Below are positions 1 through 8,777 of a stretch of DNA of 64,000 nucleotides, in pieces. Source of the stretch: Microcoleus sp. FACHB-61 (GTDB taxonomy: Bacteria; Cyanobacteriota; Cyanobacteriia; Cyanobacteriales; Microcoleaceae); contig JACJNY010000076.1 in assembly GCA_014695295.1 (NCBI GenBank), forward strand, positions 1-64,000, written 5' to 3'. Position 1 is the first letter of the stretch; each line of letters starts with the position of its first letter. Made by a program: the position numbers and the translations under genes. The notes below the pieces were generated by a model. It had not been told where the DNA came from. It made no database searches and saw nothing but the letters and a program-made list of their open reading frames with translations.

Positions 1-2180
1 CAGAAACCGTAGAGTTGAGAGAACATCCTCAACCAGAATCAGAACCAGTTCCAGAAACCGTAGAGTTGAGAGAACATCCTCAACCAGAATCAGAACCAGT
101 TCCAGAAACCGTAGAGTTGAGAGAACATCCTCAACCAGAATCAGAACCAGTTCCAGAAACCGTACAGCCGATTAAAGGGAAGCATCTCAGTTTGGGTGTC
201 ACAGGAACCAGATCATCTTACTCGCTACAGATATCTAAACAAGCAAGCAGGATGCTCACTTTTGTAAAAAAAGTTTTTTACAAAAGTGAGATACTCCCGA
301 TAGAACCTTCTCCACCAGAACCGATTGTCCAAAATCTAGAAGTTTCAGAAACCGTAGAGTCGATCGAGCATCATGAACCAGAACCGATTGTCGAAAATCT
401 GCAAGTTTCAGAAACCGTAGAGTCGATCGAGCATCCTCAGTCAGAATCCGAACCAGTTGTAGAAAGGCAAGAGTCGATCGAGCATCATGAACCAGAACCG
501 ATTGTCGAAAATCTAGAAGTTTCAGAAACAGTAGAGTCGGTTGAGCATCCTCAACCAGAATCCGAACCAGTTGTAGAAAGGCAAGAGTCGATCGAGTATT
601 CTCAACCAGAATCCGAACCCATTACAGAAACACCAGAGGAAATAAGCGATTTAGAACCCGGAATGCAACCAGTCGCAGAGTTTCTGGAAACTGTAGAAAG
701 ACAAGAGTCGATCGAGCATTCTCAACCAGAACCGATAGTCGAAAATCAACTCGTTGTCGAAACAGTAGAGTCGATCGAGCATTCTCAACCAGAACCGATA
801 GTCGAAAATCAACTCATTGTCGAAACAGTAGAGTCGATCGAGCATTCTCAACCAGAACCGATAGTCGAAAATCTAGAAGTTTCAGAAACGGTAGAGTCGA
901 TCGAGCATTCTCAACCAGAACCGATAGTCGAAAATCTAGAAGTTTCAGAAACAGTAGAGTCGATCGAGCATTCTCAACCAGAACCGATAGTCGAAAATCA
1001 ACTCGTTGTCGAAACAGTAGAGTCGATCGAGCATTCTCAACCAGAACCGATTGTCCAAAATCTAGAAGTTTCAGAAACAGTAGAGTCGATCGAGCATCCT
1101 CAACCAGAACCGATAGTCGAAAATCTAGAAGTTTCAGAAACGGTAGAGTCGATCGAGCATCCTCAACCAGAACCGATAGTCGAAAATCTAGAAGTTTCAG
1201 AAACAGTAGAGTCGATCGAACATCCTCAACCAGAACCGGTGGTCGAAAATCTGCTCGTTGTCGAAACAGTAGAGTCGATCGAACATCCTCAACCAGAACC
1301 GATAGTCGAAAATCTGCTCGTTGTCGAAACAGTAGAGTCGATCGAGCATCCTCAACCAGAACCGGTGGTCGAAAATCTGCTCGTTGTCGAAACAGTAGAG
1401 TCGATCGAGCATTCTCAACCAGAACCGATTTTAGATTCACCAAAGTCGATCGAGCATTCTCAGCCAGAACCGATTGTCGAAAATCTTCTTGTTGTCGAAA
1501 CGGTAGAGTCGATCGAGCATTTTCAACCAGAACCAGAACCGATTTTAGATGCACCAAAGTCGATCGAGCATTCTCAACCAGAACCAGAACCGATTTTAGA
1601 TGCACCAAAGTCGATCGAGCATTCTCAACCAGAACCGATTGTCGAAAATCTTCTTGTTGTCGAAACGGTAGAGTTGATCGAGCATTCTCAACCAGAAGCA
1701 GAACCGATTTTAGATGCACCAAAGTCAATCGAGCATTCTCAACCAGAACCAGAACCGATTTTAGATGCACCAAAGTCGATCGAGCATCCTCAACCAGAAC
1801 CGGTTGTCGAAAATCGGCTTGTTGTCGAAACGGTAGAGTCGATAGAACGTTCTCACCCAGAATCCGAACCGATTTTAGATACACCAAAGTCGATCGAGCA
1901 TTCTCAGCCAGAACCGATTGTCGAAAATCTTCTTGTTGTCGAAACGGTAGAGTCGATCGAGCATTCTCAACCAGAACCGATTGTAGATGCACGAAAGTCG
2001 ATCGAGCATCCTCAACCAGAATCCCAACCAGTTGTAAAAAATCGGCCGCTTAAAAAAAAGCCACAACCGAGTAGCGATTCTCGACCAGAAGAGCCACCTA
2101 TTACCAAAAAGCGACAAATAGAAAAAAAGCAAAAGGATAGCGACGACAGCGAAAAACCAGCCGCAGGCGACTCAGAATGA
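1..2180 (+). CDS. Glu/Pro-rich tandem-repeat protein, 5' end outside window
   Basis: The frame is open from the window edge, so the true start lies upstream; the first possible internal start is a TTG at 15. The visible part is over 720 residues, almost wholly repetitive. It has three 17-residue units (REHPQPESEPVPETVEL type) and then some two dozen units of about 21 residues (core SIEHSQPEPIVEN). The end is Lys-rich. The composition is strongly acidic, with no membrane segment and no recognisable fold. A non-repeat island at about 165-310 contains a hairpin. The next gene starts 40 bases downstream on the same strand and is an ABC permease. In related cyanobacteria the ATPase of this system precedes the permease, so this may be a repeat-expanded C-terminal tail of that ATPase; that is inference. 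A separate repeat protein is equally possible. Confidence 0.6.
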   Translation, partial: ETVELREHPQPESEPVPETVELREHPQPESEPVPETVELREHPQPESEPVPETVQPIKGKHLSLGVTGTRSSYSLQISKQASRMLTFVKKVFYKSEILPIEPSPPEPIVQNLEVSETVESIEHHEPEPIVENLQVSETVESIEHPQSESEPVVERQESIEHHEPEPIVENLEVSETVESVEHPQPESEPVVERQESIEYSQPESEPITETPEEISDLEPGMQPVAEFLETVERQESIEHSQPEPIVENQLVVETVESIEHSQPEPIVENQLIVETVESIEHSQPEPIVENLEVSETVESIEHSQPEPIVENLEVSETVESIEHSQPEPIVENQLVVETVESIEHSQPEPIVQNLEVSETVESIEHPQPEPIVENLEVSETVESIEHPQPEPIVENLEVSETVESIEHPQPEPVVENLLVVETVESIEHPQPEPIVENLLVVETVESIEHPQPEPVVENLLVVETVESIEHSQPEPILDSPKSIEHSQPEPIVENLLVVETVESIEHFQPEPEPILDAPKSIEHSQPEPEPILDAPKSIEHSQPEPIVENLLVVETVELIEHSQPEAEPILDAPKSIEHSQPEPEPILDAPKSIEHPQPEPVVENRLVVETVESIERSHPESEPILDTPKSIEHSQPEPIVENLLVVETVESIEHSQPEPIVDARKSIEHPQPESQPVVKNRPLKKKPQPSSDSRPEEPPITKKRQIEKKQKDSDDSEKPAAGDSE
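255..290. repeat. Perfect 17-bp inverted repeat inside a coding frame
   Basis: Arms at 255-271 and 274-290 are exact reverse complements with a 2-base loop, centred on CTTTTGTAAAAAA / TTTTTTACAAAAG. It looks like a small intergenic hairpin element, yet it is translated in frame (around MLTFVKKVFYKSE) between two repeat blocks of the acidic protein. Confidence 0.85.
334..2010 (+). repeat. 63-bp tandem repeat array inside coding sequence
   Basis: The unit is 63 bases (21 codons), seen clearly from about 720 to 1420. Shorter variants occur where GATTTTAGATGCACCAAAG replaces the GTCGAAAATC segment. A block of three 51-base units precedes it at about 1-165. All units keep the reading frame. Neighbouring units are nearly identical, which suggests recent expansion by slippage or unequal exchange. 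Confidence 0.9.
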
Positions 2181-2220
2181 ACCAATTACCAATGACCAAT
2201 TACCCATTCCCAATTCCTAA

Positions 2221-3021
2221 ATGTTAGTAATGATTAGTAATATTGTCGCAATTTACCGCAAAGAACTACAAAGCTATTTTGCCTCGCCATTAGCCTATGC
2301 CATCGCAGCAGTCTTTTGGCTAATCACCGGATACTTTTTAATAGCCATCCTCCTCGCCCCCGACGGGTTAATTCCCCAAATCGGCCAGCGAGACCAAATG
2401 GGAATTACCGAACCTCCCATCGACGTAGCCTACGAATTCCTGCAACTCTTCCTGCGAATCATGGGTTCCCTTTCGTTGTTCGTACTACCCGCACTCTCAA
2501 TGGGACTTTACGCAGAAGAACGCAAACGCGGCACCTTAGAACTATTAGCCACATCGCCCTTAACAAACTGGGCAGTTGCTACCGGCAAACTCCTCGGAGT
2601 TTTAACCTTTTATACCACAATGTTGCTGCCTCTGCTGTTCTGCGAGGCGATCGTCCTCAGTTCCTCAACCCCACCCGTACCCCCCGGAGTTCTTCTGCTA
2701 GGACACGCCGGCTTAATCTTACTAGCAGCAGGAGTATTGTCGCTCGGAATGTTTATTTCCTCCCTCACAGACAGCACAATTTTATCAGCCATCCTCACCT
2801 TCGCTCTAGTATTATTTCTCTGGGTGATCGATGCAGTCGCCGTCAGTATAGGTGGCCCCTTCGGAACAGCATTAGGACATTTGTCGCTCCTAACAAATTA
2901 CACCAATCTTGTCAAGGGAGTTTTCGATACCAGCAGTTTAATTATGTTTGCCAGTTACATCATTTTAGGAGTATTTTTGACCGCCCAATCCATCGATGCC
3001 CTGCGATATCAGCGTTCTTAA
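2221..3021 (+). CDS. ABC-2 type permease, GldF-like
   Basis: Integral membrane permease of 266 residues. It has six hydrophobic segments at about 25-45, 76-97, 121-146, 158-181, 186-208 and 239-257. The ABC-2 signature loop [17 protein letters not shown] follows the second segment. Proteins of this type pair with a cytoplasmic ATPase and a GldG-type auxiliary protein, which is encoded at 4114. The substrate is unknown in cyanobacteria; the GldF/GldG names come from Bacteroidota gliding genes and do not prove a role in motility. The start is ATG 2221; ATG 2230 is an alternative. Confidence 0.85.
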   Translation: MLVMISNIVAIYRKELQSYFASPLAYAIAAVFWLITGYFLIAILLAPDGLIPQIGQRDQMGITEPPIDVAYEFLQLFLRIMGSLSLFVLPALSMGLYAEERKRGTLELLATSPLTNWAVATGKLLGVLTFYTTMLLPLLFCEAIVLSSSTPPVPPGVLLLGHAGLILLAAGVLSLGMFISSLTDSTILSAILTFALVLFLWVIDAVAVSIGGPFGTALGHLSLLTNYTNLVKGVFDTSSLIMFASYIILGVFLTAQSIDALRYQRS

Positions 3022-3108
3022 AAATATTAGGAAAGGCTGCGGGGAATCTAGAGGAAAGAGTGGGAAAGTAGGAGAGTTGGAGAGTCGCACATTAACAGAG
3101 AAACCACC

Positions 3109-3153
3109 AATTCCCAATTCCCAATTCCCAATTCCCAATTCCCAATTCCCAAT
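3109..3153. repeat. Heptamer array AATTCCC
   Basis: Six tandem copies of AATTCCC sit just upstream of the nuclease gene at 3187. This is a short tandemly repeated heptamer of the kind common in filamentous cyanobacteria. Related ATTCCCC units recur inside the gene at 30387. Confidence 0.9.
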
Positions 3154-3186
3154 CAATGTTAGTTATTCCACTAATTTCTTGAAATA

Positions 3187-4089
3187 ATGAGATTTATTAA
3201 CCCAAAAATCGACTTTGCGTTCAAAAAAATATTCGGTTCCCGCGACAGCAAAGACATCCTGATTAATTTTTTAAACGCCATCCTTTATGAAACACAGCAG
3301 GTCATCGAAGACTTAGAAATAATCGACTCCCCGCCAGAAAATCCAACTCTCGGAGTCCAAGACACACACCTAGATGTCAAAGCCACAATTAACGGCGGCA
3401 GAATCGCCCTCGTTGAAATTCAACTGATCAACGTGCCTTCCTTCGGGAACAGAGTTTTGTACAATGCTGCCAAAAGCTACAGCCAGCAATTAACAGGAAA
3501 AGAACGCTACGAAAGACTAAAAACAGTAATTTCCTTGAAAATTGCCGACTTTGAAATGTTTGAAAATCAGCCCGAATTTATGTCGAGGTTTGTTTTTCAA
3601 GAAAAAGAGCAACAGTTTGAGAGTCCAGATACTGAAATAGAATTAGTATTTATCGAACTGCCAAAATTTAGTAAGGAATTAGAAGCATTAGAAACCACCG
3701 CCGACAAATGGATTTACTTTCTCAATAACACCAGCACTCTGGAGACAATACCAGAAAGATTGAGTGCAGTTCCAGAAATTCAGAAAGCTTTGACAATTGC
3801 CAACGAAGACAACTTCACTCAGAAAGAATTAAATGAATTGCAGAAGCAAGAACTGTGGATTCAAGACCAGCAGATTGCCATAGATGTAGCAAGAGAACAG
3901 GTGACAAAAGCCGCTCAACTTTCGTTAATATTGCGTCAGCTAGTGAGGCGCTTAGGCACAATACAACCGGAAACCGAAAACTGCATCCGTCAATTAGGCA
4001 TAGAGGAATTAGAAGAACTAGGAGATGCCGTGCTCGATTTCAACCATCCGTCAGATTTAACAGCATGGTTGCAAGCTAATGCTATATAG
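3187..4089 (+). CDS. Rpn family PD-(D/E)XK nuclease / putative transposase
   Basis: Protein of 300 residues of the Rpn (recombination-promoting nuclease, PDDEXK_2) family. The N-terminus [15 protein letters not shown] is the family hallmark. The catalytic core is visible as Asp63 in HLDVKA and Glu77-Ile-Gln79 in VEIQ. The C-terminal third is helical and charged. Rpn proteins cleave DNA and promote RecA-independent recombination in E. coli; many cyanobacterial copies are uncharacterised. The gene sits between the ABC permease and the GldG-like gene, only 24 bases from the latter, so it probably arrived by insertion into this operon and is co-transcribed. All motif residues are intact. Confidence 0.85.
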
Positions 4090-4113
4090 AATAACATCCT
4101 CAAACCGTACCTT

Positions 4114-6288
4114 ATGAAAATTAGCAAAAGAAATTGGAAATACGTTTTTTTGCTGGGCCCCCTCCTCATCGCAGCGGGGGTAACAGCAGCACTTGTATCC
4201 GGAGTATGGGACGCCCTGACAGTCGGTTTAGTTATTGCCGGAGCAGTGACGATCGCACTTTGGCTGCTATATTTGAGTTACGAACAAAGCTTTTGGGGGA
4301 AGCGTTCCACTCAAGCCAGCACCAACGCCCTGATTGCTACCCTCGCCGTCTTTGTGATTCTCGGAGTAATTAACTTCATAGCAGTTCGCTATCCCGTCCG
4401 CATCGACTTAACCGAAAGCCAACAATTTACCCTCGCCCCTCAGACTCAACAAATACTGCGAAACCTGCAACAAACAGTCAAAGTTTGGGTATTTGACCCC
4501 ACCCAAAATCCCCAAATCAAAGAATTGCTGCAAAGCTACAAACGCGAGGGAGGCGAAAAGTTCCAATTCGAGTTTGTTGACCCGCTAGCCCAACCGGGAA
4601 AAGCGCGGGAATTTAGCATTACCAGCATCGGAGAAGTTTACCTGCAATCCGGCGACAAAAAACAGGTACTGCAAAAAGGCGGCACTGCTTTTGGTAGCGA
4701 CCCGAATCAAGGTCTTTCAGAGATAAAACTTACCAATGGCTTAGAAGAAATCCTGAGCACTCGCGTTGCTACAGTTTACTTTTTGCAAGGCAAAGGAGCC
4801 CGCCCGCTAAAGGAAGGTCAAGGCGGAATTCAGCAAGCTGAAAAAGCTCTGAAAGATAAATACTACAACGCTCAAACGCTGAATTTGACCGAACGCAAAG
4901 AAGTGCCAGAAGATGCAGATGCTTTAATCGTTCCCGGGTTGGAAAAACCGTTTTCCGATACAGAAATTAAAGCACTAAGAGCTTATCTCGATCGCGGCGG
5001 CAGTTTATTGTTAATGGTAGACCCGGCAATTGATACGGGATTAGACAAATTGCTGCAAGAATGGGGCGTAAAACTCGACACCCGTTTGGCCATCGATGCT
5101 TCGGGCACTGGTCAAAGATTTGGCCTCGGCCCCACGGTTCCCACAGTCAGGCGCTACGGCGAACATCCGATTACTCAAAGTTTTGGCAACGGTATTTCAT
5201 TTTATCCGTTTGCGCGTGCTGTGGAAACCTCGCCAGTAGAAGGGATAGAGGAAAAACCGCTGATTTGGACGAGTCAGGAAAGTTGGGCGGAAAGCGATTT
5301 AACGACTAAGAAATTGGAGTTCGATCAGAAGACCGATCGACAAGGCCCGCTATTATTAGGTGTCGCTTTAGTTCGATCGTCCACTGACAGCACTCCCTTA
5401 AAGCCCTCACCTTCACCAACACCAACACCGGTCACGCCTTCACCCCAAGCATCGCCGACAACTTCACCGTCGCCGACAACTTCACCATCGCCGACAGATT
5501 CACCGTCGCCGACAGATTCGCCATCGCCGACAGATTTACCGTCGCCGACAGATTCACCGTCGCCGACAGATTCGCCATCGCCGACAGATTCACCGTCGCC
5601 AACAACTTCGCCATCGCCGACAACTTCGCCATCGCCAACAACTTCGCCATCACCGACAACTTCGCCATCGCCGACAGATTCACCGTCGCCAACAACTTCA
5701 CCGTCGCCGACAACTTCACCGTCGCCGACAACTTCACCGTCGCCGACAACTTCACCGTCGCCGACAACTTCACCAACAGCTTCCCCAATCAGCTATTCGG
5801 TGATTGTCTCGCAAGAAGCTACGCCTCCAGCATTACCGACGACTTCGCCAACACCGGCAGCATCTCCGACAGCATATCCCACAGCATATCCAGAAAGTTC
5901 GCCAACACCGACAGAATCTCCCACAGCATCTCCCACACCGACACCAGAAACATCTCCCACAGCATCTCCCACAACATCTCCCAGTCCCAAGTCAACTCCT
6001 TCTGCGCCTTCAACTCCTAGAAAAACATCGCGAATGATAGTAATTGGCACATCTCAATTTGTGACTAACGGTTGGTTTGACCAACAACTCAATAGCGACG
6101 TGTTTCTCAATTCAGTCAGTTGGTTGAGTAAACCAGACCAACAAAGCTTTTCTATCAGTCCGAAAAAAGCTACCAACCGTCGCATTAACATGACGACCAT
6201 CCAAGTAGGATTGCTGGTGTTAGCTTGGCTAATTTGGCCTTTACTCGGACTGGGAATTGGCGGCGCTATCTGGTGGAAGAGAAGATAA
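4114..6288 (+). CDS. GldG-like ABC transporter auxiliary protein with Ser/Pro/Thr repeat insert
   Basis: Protein of 724 residues of the ABC_transp_aux (GldG-like) family. Three hydrophobic segments lie near residues 10-31, 36-56 and 69-91. A soluble, presumably periplasmic domain follows ([19 protein letters not shown] ... [17 protein letters not shown]). One more membrane segment lies at about 697-718. From about residue 430 to 640 the chain is a low-complexity Ser/Pro/Thr stretch built from the six-residue unit SPTTSP / SPTDSP. Members normally have a short linker there, so the length is a lineage expansion. It belongs with the permease at 2221 and the DUF4340 protein at 6472. Confidence 0.85.
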   Translation: MKISKRNWKYVFLLGPLLIAAGVTAALVSGVWDALTVGLVIAGAVTIALWLLYLSYEQSFWGKRSTQASTNALIATLAVFVILGVINFIAVRYPVRIDLTESQQFTLAPQTQQILRNLQQTVKVWVFDPTQNPQIKELLQSYKREGGEKFQFEFVDPLAQPGKAREFSITSIGEVYLQSGDKKQVLQKGGTAFGSDPNQGLSEIKLTNGLEEILSTRVATVYFLQGKGARPLKEGQGGIQQAEKALKDKYYNAQTLNLTERKEVPEDADALIVPGLEKPFSDTEIKALRAYLDRGGSLLLMVDPAIDTGLDKLLQEWGVKLDTRLAIDASGTGQRFGLGPTVPTVRRYGEHPITQSFGNGISFYPFARAVETSPVEGIEEKPLIWTSQESWAESDLTTKKLEFDQKTDRQGPLLLGVALVRSSTDSTPLKPSPSPTPTPVTPSPQASPTTSPSPTTSPSPTDSPSPTDSPSPTDLPSPTDSPSPTDSPSPTDSPSPTTSPSPTTSPSPTTSPSPTTSPSPTDSPSPTTSPSPTTSPSPTTSPSPTTSPSPTTSPTASPISYSVIVSQEATPPALPTTSPTPAASPTAYPTAYPESSPTPTESPTASPTPTPETSPTASPTTSPSPKSTPSAPSTPRKTSRMIVIGTSQFVTNGWFDQQLNSDVFLNSVSWLSKPDQQSFSISPKKATNRRINMTTIQVGLLVLAWLIWPLLGLGIGGAIWWKRR
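5450..5775 (+). repeat. 18-bp tandem array coding Ser/Pro/Thr linker
   Basis: About eighteen units of 18 bases (ACTTCACCGTCGCCGAC type) encode (T/D)-(T/S)-S-P-S-P. Units differ mostly at synonymous third positions or Thr/Asp swaps, so the frame is kept. Confidence 0.9.
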
Positions 6289-6300
6289 GTTAGTTGACTG

Positions 6301-6460
6301 TTGTTAGTTGACAGTTGACAGTTGACAGTTGACAGTTGTCATTTGTCATTTGTTAATCCTTTGCTGTGGCTAATAACAAATAACCAATAACATTAATCCA
6401 CAGTCAACAGTCAACAGTCAACAGTTAACAATGCCCAATGCCCAATGCCCAATGCCCAAT
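6301..6460. repeat. Inverted heptamer arrays upstream of the DUF4340 gene
   Basis: Tandem TTGACAG units (about 6305-6338) face tandem CAGTCAA units (about 6401-6428). The two arms are complementary and could pair across a 60-base gap. They are followed by four CCAATGC units at about 6432-6458. These fill the gap between two genes of one operon. Confidence 0.85.
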
Positions 6461-6471
6461 TCTCAGTTACT

Positions 6472-7110
6472 ATGAAATTGCAGAAAAATACATTAGTATT
6501 GATAGCCGTCGCGCTGAGCATGACGGGGTTGGTTGCTTTGTTCGAGATGCAAGTATCTCCGAAAGAGGAAGCGGCTAAGGAAGAAAAACAGAAAATTTTT
6601 GCTTTTAACTCCGATCGCGTACAATTCTTTACAGTCAAAACTCCCGAAAAAATATTGACCTTTGAGCGAGTTTATGCTACAAAAGGAGGCAAGTCTAGCT
6701 GGGAAATGAAATTGCCAGTGCAAGCACACGCGAGTCAGGCATCGGTGGATTTTTTGCTAGACAGGCTGGCAACAGGAAAGAGCGATCGCACAATTAATAT
6801 TACTGCTGCTCAACTGCCAGAATTCGGTCTCGACCAACCCCAAGCTACAGTCACAGTAAAGCTGGACAACCAGGAAACTCACCGCCTAGTTTTAGGCAAA
6901 ACAGACTTTAGCGGCCGCTTCTTGTACGCTCAAGCCAATCCGCCGGAAGCGCCCCCTCAAAATTCCACCCAAAATTTGCCCGTGCTGCTAGTGCCTTTTG
7001 ACTTTAAAAATGCCGTCCAGCGACCTTTGTCAGAGTGGAAAAAAGCAGAAGCACCCAAAACAGACAAACCGCAAAAACCATCTCCCACGCCAAGTCCTGA
7101 GAATAAATAG
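6472..7110 (+). CDS. DUF4340 domain protein
   Basis: Protein of 212 residues from ATG 6472. A longer frame from 6445 is open, but its first codons lie inside the CCAATGC array, so 6472 (MKLQKNTLVLIAVALSMTG) is preferred. One N-terminal membrane segment is followed by a soluble domain with the DUF4340 pattern. That pattern is a FNSDRVQFFTVK segment, a comparison block with LPEFGLDQPQATV, and a small barrel ending in RLVLGKTDFSGRFLYAQ. The C-terminus is Pro/Lys-rich. DUF4340 proteins commonly follow the GldF/GldG pair, as here, and are thought to work with that exporter. The biochemical role is unknown. Confidence 0.8.
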   Translation: MKLQKNTLVLIAVALSMTGLVALFEMQVSPKEEAAKEEKQKIFAFNSDRVQFFTVKTPEKILTFERVYATKGGKSSWEMKLPVQAHASQASVDFLLDRLATGKSDRTINITAAQLPEFGLDQPQATVTVKLDNQETHRLVLGKTDFSGRFLYAQANPPEAPPQNSTQNLPVLLVPFDFKNAVQRPLSEWKKAEAPKTDKPQKPSPTPSPENK

Positions 7111-7159
7111 ATGGCCGATCGATCTGAGATGTTGCACCATTCTCAATAAGCCTTTTATG

Positions 7160-7222
7160 AACAGGCAAGATGCCTGTTCCACAAAGAGTGAATTTTCTTG
7201 TGGAACAGGCATCTTGCCTGTT
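7160..7222. repeat. Perfect 25-bp inverted repeat (cyanobacterial hairpin element)
   Basis: Arms 7160-7184 and 7198-7222 are exact reverse complements around a 13-base loop; the core is ACAGGCAAGATGCCTGTTCC. The arm itself contains the nested palindrome AGGCA...TGCCT. It lies between two operons and could stop transcription. Sequences of this kind are, to my knowledge, dispersed repeats in cyanobacterial genomes. Confidence 0.85.
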
Positions 7223-7365
7223 GCTGACAATGGTGCGCTCTAGGATAGAATTTAAAGAACAAATCCCAAAACCTGTTACATCCAACATTCCTCACCTAAA
7301 ATACAGAAAAGTCTAAACTTAAACTGTATTTAAGTAGCGTGCATTACCCCCAGGAAAGGGCGAAT

Positions 7366-8496
7366 ATGTTTCAGACAGCACTCAACCAAGGTACGACAGC
7401 AACGGATACAGCGCTTGACGTTGAACTCCGCAAGGTCTTTAAGGTATTTAACGGCGAAACCGCAGTCCGCGGAGTAGACCTCAACATCCGCCAAGGAGAA
7501 TTTTTTAGCATCCTCGGGCCTAGCGGCTGCGGCAAGACTACGACGCTGCGGTTAATCGCTGGGTTCGAGACTCCCTCGGCGGGCGAATTGATGATTCGCG
7601 GCCAGTCGATGACCAACACTCCAGCTTACCGCCGTCCGGTAAATACTGTGTTTCAAAGCTATGCTTTGTTCGGACACATGAATGTCTGGGACAATATCGC
7701 TTTTGGATTGCGGATAAAAAAGCTGGGGAAAGCGGAAATTGAAGAACGGGTACGGGAAGTTTTGCAATTGGTGAAAATGGAATCTTTCGCCAACAGGTTT
7801 CCCGGTCAAATGTCGGGCGGCCAGCAGCAGCGGGTGGCTTTGGCGAGAGCTCTGGTAAATCGACCGGCGGTTCTGCTGCTGGACGAGCCCCTGGGTGCTC
7901 TGGATTTGAAGTTGCGCAAGCAGATGCAGTTGGAACTATCGAATTTGCATCAAGAATTGGGCTTGACTTTTGTGATGGTGACTCACGACCAAGAAGAGGC
8001 GATGAGTCTGTCTGACCGGATTGCGGTGATGCACGAGGGCAGGATTGAGCAAATTGGCTCTCCTGAAGAAATTTATGAGTGCCCGCAGACGGCTTTTGTG
8101 GCGGATTTTATTGGGGATACGAATTTGTTTTCTGGTACGGTGGAGTCGATCGACCGATCGACTATCACAGTTCGCACATCAGGCAATCTGAAAATAGTCG
8201 TTCAGCAGTCGGATATGTGGAGTGGTGTCACAGGCGACTCTGTTGTGGTCAGCGTTCGGCCGGAAAAAGTATATTTGAATCTCTACCAGCCGGAAGTGTC
8301 GGTCAACTGTTTTGAAGGGCGGCTCAAAAATACTATGTACATGGGCACGCACGTTCATTACGTGGTTGAGTTGGCGTCGGGCGATAAAATTACTGTACGC
8401 CAGCCAAATACTGGCGGTTCTTTCCCAGATCCGCACACGCCGATTTACGCTTATTGGGGAACTACTGATTGTCTCGCTTTGACCGATCGAGCATAA
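7366..8496 (+). CDS. potA: Spermidine/putrescine ABC transporter ATPase
   Basis: ATP-binding subunit of a polyamine-type importer, 376 residues from ATG 7366, which follows AGGAAAGGG at 7352-7360. A GTG at 7339 would add nine residues without such a site. Walker A is GPSGCGKTT (51-59), the signature is SGGQQQR (150-156) and Walker B is LLLDEP (about 170-175). The H-loop follows in [10 protein letters not shown]. The last third is a TOBE domain. It heads the potA-potD-potB-potC cluster. Polyamine specificity is assumed from family and gene set, not shown. Confidence 0.9.
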   Translation: MFQTALNQGTTATDTALDVELRKVFKVFNGETAVRGVDLNIRQGEFFSILGPSGCGKTTTLRLIAGFETPSAGELMIRGQSMTNTPAYRRPVNTVFQSYALFGHMNVWDNIAFGLRIKKLGKAEIEERVREVLQLVKMESFANRFPGQMSGGQQQRVALARALVNRPAVLLLDEPLGALDLKLRKQMQLELSNLHQELGLTFVMVTHDQEEAMSLSDRIAVMHEGRIEQIGSPEEIYECPQTAFVADFIGDTNLFSGTVESIDRSTITVRTSGNLKIVVQQSDMWSGVTGDSVVVSVRPEKVYLNLYQPEVSVNCFEGRLKNTMYMGTHVHYVVELASGDKITVRQPNTGGSFPDPHTPIYAYWGTTDCLALTDRA

Positions 8497-8506
8497 TTAC
8501 GAAGGA

Positions 8507-8777
8507 AGTTCGGCAACGAACGCGCGATCGAGATTTAACGGATGTCACGGAGGTCGGGAAGTTCGGCAACGAACAGTGTACGGGATTTAACAGATTTAAC
8601 GGATGGATGTTGCAGGAAAGTTCGGCAACGAACAGTGTAGGGGATTTAACGGATTTAATCGAATTTCCCAATCCCTAATGCCCCAATCTAAAATCTAAAA
8701 TCTAAAATCTAAAATCGAATTTCCCAATCCCCAATTCCCCAATCTAAAATCTAAAATCTAAAATCTAAAATCGAACT
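8507..8777. repeat. Dispersed repeats: three GTTCGGCAACGAAC units and AATCTAA arrays
   Basis: AGTTCGGCAACGAAC occurs at 8507-8521, 8560-8574 and 8619-8633. Each is followed by variants of GGGATTTAACGGATTTAACGG. The gap then carries tandem AATCTAA heptamers (about 8690-8772). Diverged copies of the first unit recur in coding sequence at 32681 and 50815. No gene lies here. Confidence 0.85.

Noticed and set aside
814-1992. 392-codon open frame on the - strand
   Set aside because: It mirrors the 63-base repeat of the + strand gene; a period divisible by three keeps several frames open.
334-2010. CRISPR-like array
   Set aside because: Units are contiguous and coding with no unique spacers; the LRR arrays fail for the same reason.
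5432-5788. 118-codon frame opposite the Ser/Pro/Thr array
   Set aside because: Pure repeat shadow of the GldG-like gene.
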